10,645 nt of DNA from Megamonas sp. UBA1792 (GTDB lineage: Bacteria; Bacillota_C; Negativicutes; Selenomonadales; Selenomonadaceae), in NCBI GenBank assembly GCA_002315155.1, contig DCFY01000136.1, positions 1 to 10,645 of the forward strand. The letters are read 5' to 3'. Below are positions 6,895-10,645 of the stretch, one piece after another. The position numbers and the translations under genes were made by a program. Numbering within the stretch: position 1 is the stretch's first letter; each line of letters starts with the position of its first letter. Below the pieces are notes generated by a model that saw nothing but the letters and a program-made list of their open reading frames with translations, ran no database searches and was not told where the DNA came from.

Positions 6895-7884
6895 TTACAG
6901 AAAACTTGTATGATCCTCCTGCACTCGCTCTGCCTTAAAAGGCCGCAAAAAAAGCTGAACCAGTTGTTCTTTCGGGTTCTTATGCTGTGACACAATTGCA
7001 TAAACAACCCTACAGATTGGCAGATCAATATCATATTTTGCTGCAAGCTTCATAAGCGCCTCTGCCGTATAGACACCCTCCGCCAATTTCATAAACGGTT
7101 TTCCAGCAATAAGATCTTCACCAAATCGACGATTATTACTATTCTGTGAAAAGAGTGTCGCTTCATAATCACCAAGATGACTCAGTCCATAGACCGTCAT
7201 TGCATCACCACCCATTGCCACAATGAGCCGTGACAACTCATTCGTACCGCGAGCCATAAGAGCTCCTTTAAGACTTGCATAGTTCATACCATCCAGCATT
7301 CCGGCGGCAAGACCAATGACATTTTTCGCTGCTGCACCAATTTCCACGCCGAGAAAATCTTGTTCATAGTAAAAACGAATAAGTGTGCTGCCAAATTTCT
7401 CAGCGATTTGCTTTGCCTGTTCCGGTATATTCGAACTGACAACCATACAGTTTGGTATGCCCCGTATAAAATCCTGTACATGCCCGGGCCCTACCCAGAC
7501 AGCAACATGCTTATCCATACCAATTTCTTCATGCAAAACCACCGAAAGACGCTTGCCGCTGCCAATTTCAAGCCCCTTCATACAAAGCACAAAAGTCTTA
7601 TCTTTCAATCCGCCCAGAGCTGCAAGCTGCCTTCCAAACGAACGCAGCTGTTGTGAGCTGATGGATATAATAATCGTATCTGCAAAGTTCAAGACCTCCT
7701 GTAGATTCTGTGTCAGCACAATCTCCTCCGGCAAAGTAAGGTACTCATTCTGCCGTGTTGCCTTGAGTACATCAAAATGATGTGATCCCTCACGTCCCCA
7801 TATCATAACATCATGACCAATATAATTTGCATACCAGGCATGAAAACTTCCCCATCGACCGCATCCTAAAACTGAAACACGCAT
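6895..7884 (-). CDS. gpsA: GpsA-like NAD(P)-dependent glycerol-3-phosphate dehydrogenase
   Basis: 329 residues. It is predicted to interconvert dihydroxyacetone phosphate and sn-glycerol-3-phosphate in the cytoplasm, supplying the phospholipid backbone. The N-terminal Rossmann fold has GCGRWGS (7-13, usually GAGxWGT), ISSQQLR (75-81), MKGLE (102-106) and GPGH (132-135, usually GPSF). The C-terminal catalytic domain has the Lys of GAAAKN (K187), GLSHLGDY (233-240, usually GLAGLGDL) and SNNRRFG (249-255). These departures mark a divergent GpsA branch rather than the Bacillus-type enzyme, but the main catalytic Lys and nucleotide site are kept. I chose the ATG at 7884 because GGGAGG (7891-7896) lies 6 nt before it; an in-frame start at 7908 would overlap tcdA and lacks such a site. 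The SD touches the tcdA stop codon, so the two genes form one operon. Confidence 0.85.
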   Translation of the reverse strand: MRVSVLGCGRWGSFHAWYANYIGHDVMIWGREGSHHFDVLKATRQNEYLTLPEEIVLTQNLQEVLNFADTIIISISSQQLRSFGRQLAALGGLKDKTFVLCMKGLEIGSGKRLSVVLHEEIGMDKHVAVWVGPGHVQDFIRGIPNCMVVSSNIPEQAKQIAEKFGSTLIRFYYEQDFLGVEIGAAAKNVIGLAAGMLDGMNYASLKGALMARGTNELSRLIVAMGGDAMTVYGLSHLGDYEATLFSQNSNNRRFGEDLIAGKPFMKLAEGVYTAEALMKLAAKYDIDLPICRVVYAIVSQHKNPKEQLVQLFLRPFKAERVQEDHTSFL

Positions 7885-7895
7885 AAAATGCCTCC

Positions 7896-8681
7896 CTAGT
7901 CTATGCATTCCTCTTTATTTTTCTTTTCAAGCTCTTTATGCACGAGATCCTTAATGACCTCACCCGCAATGATGAGTCCGACCACCGATGGCACAAATGA
8001 AATACTTCCCGGCACCGAACGCCGCATATCACAGTTGCGCACACTGCCCGCTGGACAAATACATTCTTTCCCGCAGCCACCTTTGCCTGCCTGTCTTATA
8101 GGTTGTTCTTTTGAATAAACAACCTTAAGGGCATCAATATGACGTGTTCTGAGTTCTTTACGCATAACCTTTGCCAGTGGGCAGACACTCGTTTGATAAA
8201 TATCCGCTACCTCAAATTGCGTCGGATCAAGCTTATTTCCGGCACCCATACTGCTGATGATCGGAATTTTCATTTCCCTGGCTTTGCACACAAGATCGAT
8301 TTTTCCAGTAACCGTATCAATTGCATCAACAATATAGTCATAGTCCGGCTCCAAGAACTCTGCTGCATTATCTGGCAGATAAAATTTTTGAATAGTTATT
8401 ACCTCTGCTTTTGGATTGATTTCCAGTATACGTTCCTTCATGACATCAACCTTTACTCTGCCCACAGTCTTCGTCGTCGCATGAATCTGCCGATTGACAT
8501 TTGTCAGACAGATAAGATCATCATCCACAAGCACAATATGGCCGACACCGCTGCGTGCCAGCCCCTCTGCCACAAATGATCCAACACCACCCACCCCAAA
8601 AACAGCGACCTTACATCCTTCCAATTTCTTCATTGCATCCGTTCCAAGCAAAAGCTCCGTCCGGGAAAATTGATCTAACAT
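7896..8681 (-). CDS. tcdA: tRNA threonylcarbamoyladenosine dehydratase TcdA (CsdL/YgdL, E1-like)
   Basis: 261 residues. It uses ATP to cyclise t6A at position 37 of tRNA to the hydantoin form ct6A. It opens with the family hallmark MLDQFSRTELLLG. The nucleotide site is seen in GVGGVGS (29-35), an Asp triplet (53-55) and NVNRQ (61-65), followed by DAIDT (119-123), MGAGNK (145-150), SVCPLAKVMRKELR with C167, and PGSISFVPSVVG (224-235). Cysteines at 203, 207, 209 and 217 form a CGKECICP cluster near the C-terminus that could bind a metal or take part in sulfur chemistry with a CsdA/CsdE-type partner (inference). The in-frame ATG at 8705 has no SD and would lie only about 8 nt from the predicted transcription start. 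The ATG at 8681 has GAGG 8 nt upstream and matches the usual family start. gpsA follows after 11 nt. Confidence 0.93.
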   Translation of the reverse strand: MLDQFSRTELLLGTDAMKKLEGCKVAVFGVGGVGSFVAEGLARSGVGHIVLVDDDLICLTNVNRQIHATTKTVGRVKVDVMKERILEINPKAEVITIQKFYLPDNAAEFLEPDYDYIVDAIDTVTGKIDLVCKAREMKIPIISSMGAGNKLDPTQFEVADIYQTSVCPLAKVMRKELRTRHIDALKVVYSKEQPIRQAGKGGCGKECICPAGSVRNCDMRRSVPGSISFVPSVVGLIIAGEVIKDLVHKELEKKNKEECID

Positions 8682-8719
8682 TCTCTCTGCCTCATCTTTC
8701 TTCATTATATCTATTTATT

Positions 8720-8748
8720 ATTTTAATATGAATGGTACTTTATGGCAA
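8720..8748 (-). promoter_or_regulatory. Sigma-A-type promoter of tcdA-gpsA
   Basis: Minus-strand TTGCCA (8743-8748), 17-nt spacer, TAAAAT (8720-8725). Each box has one mismatch to consensus. Transcription would begin near 8713, about 30 nt before the chosen tcdA start. Confidence 0.65.
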
Positions 8749-8802
8749 CTATATCCTGGCTCCCTCACAAGGCTTATTCCCCGAATCATTCTTCGTTCCT
8801 AA

Positions 8803-8838
8803 TAAATCAAAAGAGAGCTGCCTAGTGACAACTCCCTT
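8803..8838 (-). terminator. Probable intrinsic terminator after ftsZ
   Basis: Minus-strand AAGGGAGTTG pairs with CAGCTCTCTT (10 pairs, two G-T wobbles) around an 8-nt loop, followed by TTGATTTATT, an interrupted T-rich tail. It lies 16 nt past the ftsZ stop and about 55 nt before the tcdA promoter. Confidence 0.6.
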
Positions 8839-8853
8839 CATTTCCCTACAATT

Positions 8854-9990
8854 TTATTTCATGCGCGGTTTAAAACTGGGCACGCACAATTCTGATACTG
8901 GTTTGAACTGCGGTACCTCAGACCTTGCCTGCGGTTTCATAAAATCCGGTGTCCCGATTCCAAATACACCGGATACATTTGTATCTTTGTCCGGCTCTTT
9001 TGCGGTCTTTTCCTTGATCACCGTACCATTCACAAAGTCTGTTGCGATAATCGTCGCCTTTACTCTGTCGCCAAGCTCCTCATCCACCACAGTTCCAAGA
9101 ATAATATTCACATCAGGATGTGTATTTTCATAGATATATTTTGTTGCTTCATTGACCTCATAAAGGCTCATATTTGCATTACCGCTGAGATTCAGAATAA
9201 TTCCTCGCGCGCCCACAAGCGATTTTTCAATCAAAGGACTTTCCACTGCACGTTGTACTGCTTCAATGGCTCCACGGCTGCTTTCACCAATACCAATCAA
9301 AGCATCGCTGCTTTCACTCTGTTGAAAAATTGACTTCACATCAGCAAAGTCCACATTGATGACACCAATCGTTAAAATAAGTTCTGAGATACACCGAATA
9401 GCCTGTTTTAGAATTCCATCAGCCATGTCAAAGGCTTGAATCATTGTTATTTTCTTATTTTCCTGCAACTTTAAAAGATTATCATTATGTACATCAATGA
9501 GTGCATCCATATGTGCCCTCATCCTGACAATCCCCTCATTAGCAATACGCTTTTTGCGCGAGCCTTCAAATGAGAACGGCACCGTTACAACCCCGATTGT
9601 AAGTATACCAAGTTCCTTTGCAAAGCGTGCAACAACGGGTGCCGCACCTGTACCAACACCACCACCCATACCTGCTGTAACAAAGACAAGATCAGCTCCA
9701 CTGATAGCTGCCTTAATCTTTTCTTCATCGGCAAGTGCTGCTTCTTCACCAACTTGCATCTGTCCCCCCGTGCCCCGACCTTTCGTTATTCCGACACCAA
9801 TCTGCAATGTATTCACACCAATATTCTGCATGGTTCCCAGCTGTGATGCATCTGTATTGATTGCAATAAGCTCTATATCCAAATAATTCTTTCCGGCAAT
9901 ACGCATTAAAACATTATTTCCGCCACCACCGACACCGATTACTTTTATTTTTACAACGGCCTTCCTTATTTCCATGTCACCCTCTGCCAT
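8854..9990 (-). CDS. ftsZ: Divergent FtsZ-family cell division GTPase (possibly a second FtsZ)
   Basis: 378 residues. FtsZ polymerises with GTP into the cytokinetic ring. The N-terminal glycine loop VIGVGGGGNN (17-26) and INTDA (44-48) are intact. The tubulin signature reads GGGVGTG (109-115) instead of GGGTGTG, and the usual GLGAGxNPExG loop is GRGTGGQMQVG (71-81). The T7 catalytic loop is NVDFADVK (212-219), with D214 and D217 kept. MSLYEVNEA (274-282) and the last core strand IIATDF are typical. A linker of about 45 residues ends in two VP(Q/S)FKP motifs (359-364, 370-375) in place of one IPxFLR-like tail peptide. The start at 9990 has GGGGAGG (10000-10006) 9 nt upstream; an in-frame TTG at 10026 does not. 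No ftsA, ftsQ or mur gene is nearby, so it is outside a normal division cluster. Family is certain; whether it is the housekeeping FtsZ or a paralogue is not. Confidence 0.93.
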   Translation of the reverse strand: MAEGDMEIRKAVVKIKVIGVGGGGNNVLMRIAGKNYLDIELIAINTDASQLGTMQNIGVNTLQIGVGITKGRGTGGQMQVGEEAALADEEKIKAAISGADLVFVTAGMGGGVGTGAAPVVARFAKELGILTIGVVTVPFSFEGSRKKRIANEGIVRMRAHMDALIDVHNDNLLKLQENKKITMIQAFDMADGILKQAIRCISELILTIGVINVDFADVKSIFQQSESSDALIGIGESSRGAIEAVQRAVESPLIEKSLVGARGIILNLSGNANMSLYEVNEATKYIYENTHPDVNIILGTVVDEELGDRVKATIIATDFVNGTVIKEKTAKEPDKDTNVSGVFGIGTPDFMKPQARSEVPQFKPVSELCVPSFKPRMK

Positions 9991-10069
9991 AGAAAAATGC
10001 CTCCCCTCTATCATTTGCATATTCAACTATTTCACCTAAAGAAATTTCATTTTCTCGCAGAACAAACAT
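9977..10069 (-). CDS. Possible 30-residue upstream ORF overlapping the ftsZ start
   Basis: It begins MFVLRENEISLGEIVEYAND, with AAGGA 5 nt before the ATG at 10069. It ends at a TGA 14 nt inside ftsZ in another frame, and the ftsZ SD (10000-10006) lies within it. That arrangement would couple ftsZ translation to this ORF. The peptide is acidic and soluble-looking, and I recognise no family. It may be a chance frame; the SD and the tight overlap are the only support. Confidence 0.35.
   Translation of the reverse strand: MFVLRENEISLGEIVEYANDRGEAFFYGRG
10000..10006 (-). promoter_or_regulatory. Shine-Dalgarno that sets the ftsZ start
   Basis: GGGGAGG on the minus strand, 9 nt before the ATG at 9990. 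It favours this start over in-frame TTG and ATG codons farther upstream. Confidence 0.75.
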
Positions 10070-10110
10070 GATATTCCTTCTCCATACAACGTAAAGCTTT
10101 CGTTTTGTCC

Positions 10111-10140
10111 TATATACTCAACAATTATTTAAAAAATCAA
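10111..10140 (-). promoter_or_regulatory. Candidate promoter upstream of ftsZ
   Basis: Minus-strand TTGATT (10135-10140), 18-nt spacer, TATATA (10111-10116). A rival upstream pair is TTGATA with TATGTT at 17 nt. Both are moderate matches in AT-rich sequence. An imperfect palindrome (AACG-T-AAAG/CTTT-CGTT, 10088-10104) lies just downstream. Confidence 0.35.
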
Positions 10141-10204
10141 TAAACATATCTTATACTTACTTCGCTATCAATGTTTTCATTCCTTCTCATATTTTCCTGA
10201 AAGC

Positions 10205-10239
10205 AAAAAAAAAGCAAGACCATTTTATCAGGCCTTGCT
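10205..10239 (-). terminator. Strong intrinsic terminator of the small-peptide unit
   Basis: Minus-strand AGCAAGGCC pairs with GGTCTTGCT (9 pairs, one G-T wobble) around a 9-nt loop and runs into eight T residues (10205-10212). It sits upstream of ftsZ and downstream of the 21-residue ORF. Confidence 0.88.
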
Positions 10240-10272
10240 AAAAAGCATCGCAACTCTGATTCTTTCCTAGAC

Positions 10273-10338
10273 TCAGAACGCTGTAAAGAACATTACCGAT
10301 AAGCAAACGAGGATGATTTTAACACCGTCAAACTTCAA
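10273..10338 (-). CDS. Candidate 21-residue hydrophobic membrane peptide, unrecognised
   Basis: It starts with TTG at 10338; a TGA immediately upstream in frame excludes a longer form. AGGA within GAGGAAG (10347-10353) lies 10 nt before the start. The peptide begins MKFDGVKIILVCL and continues through a Phe/Met/Val-rich stretch ending in TAF: a short charged head and one hydrophobic segment long enough to enter a membrane. It is bracketed by its own promoter (10398-10426) and terminator (10205-10239), giving a transcript of about 185 nt. Possible readings are a small regulatory membrane protein, a type I toxin-like peptide, or a non-coding RNA in which the frame is accidental. Short type I toxins usually end in charged residues, which this lacks. 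I know no family match. Confidence 0.45.
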   Translation of the reverse strand: MKFDGVKIILVCLSVMFFTAF

Positions 10339-10397
10339 TCAAAACACTTCCTCATGATTTTTTAGGTTACTAATTACCCAAAATGAACATTAGATTT

Positions 10398-10426
10398 ATT
10401 ATACTCTATACATCTTGTTTTTGCAA
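10398..10426 (-). promoter_or_regulatory. Strong sigma-A-type promoter of the small-peptide unit
   Basis: Minus-strand TTGCAA (10421-10426), exactly 17-nt spacer, then perfect TATAAT (10398-10403). Transcription would start near 10391, about 53 nt before the candidate TTG start, and run to the terminator at 10205. Confidence 0.75.
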
Positions 10427-10469
10427 CGAAAAACACTTTTTCCCGCTCAAATGTACAAAATACACTTTG

Positions 10470-10645
10470 TCATTCATTTGTTATTCGCCTCTGAAAACTT
10501 TTCTTTTTCCTCAATCCACCGAGTTGCGTGATTATCATCCCTAGGACCATGAGCAGACAACCACTAATTTCCTTTGCCTGCATGACCTCATGCAGCAGGA
10601 GCCAGCCCGATAATGCCCCAAAGACGGATTCCAGACTCATGATCA
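10470..10645 (-). CDS. EamA/DMT-family transporter, C-terminal end, cut by window edge
   Basis: The last 57 codons and stop of a gene entering from the right edge. The fragment reads IMSLESVFGALSGWLLLHE, then a short polar loop (VMQAKEISG), then a second hydrophobic helix (CLLMVLGMIITQL) and a basic tail. The 'sLEsVFgal.gwlllhE' segment followed by 'G..Limlgmii.ql' is the usual last two-helix end of EamA drug/metabolite exporters in the inner membrane. The substrate cannot be inferred. No clear terminator follows the stop before the next promoter; a weak GAAAAA/TTTTTC hairpin is present near 10430-10445. Confidence 0.85.
   Translation of the reverse strand, partial: IMSLESVFGALSGWLLLHEVMQAKEISGCLLMVLGMIITQLGGLRKKKSFQRRITNE

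Noticed and set aside
8139..8579. Plus-strand 146-codon frame opposite tcdA
   Set aside because: Antisense shadow of a well-supported gene, with no motif or credible SD.
9497..9886. Plus-strand 129-codon frame opposite ftsZ
   Set aside because: Its Pro/Ser/Thr-rich content is explained by the complement of FtsZ glycine-rich motifs.
10430..10445. Hairpin GAAAAA-GTG-TTTTTC after the DMT transporter gene as its terminator
   Set aside because: The stem is only A-T pairs apart from the ends and has no proper U-tract after it.

Overview
All recognisable genes in this window lie on the minus strand. The DNA is AT-rich by eye, with strong AGGAGG-like ribosome binding sites and U-tract terminators, so it reads as a low-to-moderate GC Bacillota (Firmicutes) anaerobe. 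The combination of pectin-oligosaccharide genes, a c-di-GMP protein and a divergent FtsZ would fit a gut or rumen Negativicute or Clostridium relative. The genus-level guess is weak because no rRNA or other clear marker is present.

Layout in the direction of transcription (right to left): (1) 10470-10645, the C-terminal end of an EamA/DMT-family membrane transporter. (2) 10205-10426, a compact independent unit: strong promoter, short leader, SD, a 21-residue hydrophobic ORF and an intrinsic terminator; I do not recognise it. (3) 8854-9990, a divergent FtsZ standing alone, preceded by a possible small overlapping upstream ORF and followed by a probable terminator. (4) 6895-8681, a tcdA-gpsA operon (tRNA t6A dehydratase, then a GpsA-like glycerol-3-phosphate dehydrogenase) with a good promoter at 8720-8748 and a perfect 19-bp terminator hairpin at 6764-6806. 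(5) 2294-6596, a pectin-oligosaccharide operon: GH28 polygalacturonase, GPH (MelB-type) sugar symporter, GH105 unsaturated rhamnogalacturonyl hydrolase. A consensus cre/LacI-type operator sits at the presumed transcription start, a 16-pair hairpin lies between the last two genes, and a terminator is at 2051-2077. (6) 1-1825, a PAS-GGDEF-EAL cyclic-di-GMP protein whose 3' end carries the ribosome binding site of queF (preQ0 reductase), which runs off the left edge.

Working together: the two glycoside hydrolases lack signal peptides, so the pectin operon most simply imports short galacturonide or rhamnogalacturonide fragments through the symporter and finishes their breakdown in the cytoplasm, under catabolite-type control. 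tcdA and queF both act on tRNA anticodon-loop modification but sit in different operons. The GGDEF motif is changed to DGDEF while every EAL catalytic residue checked is present, so that protein is more likely a phosphodiesterase.

The least ordinary items are the 21-residue hydrophobic peptide unit at 10205-10426, the divergent FtsZ (GGGVGTG signature and a doubled VPxFKP tail motif) with its overlapping upstream ORF, and the Asp-to-Asn change at the predicted cation site of the symporter. No mobile element, CRISPR array, tRNA or rRNA was seen.
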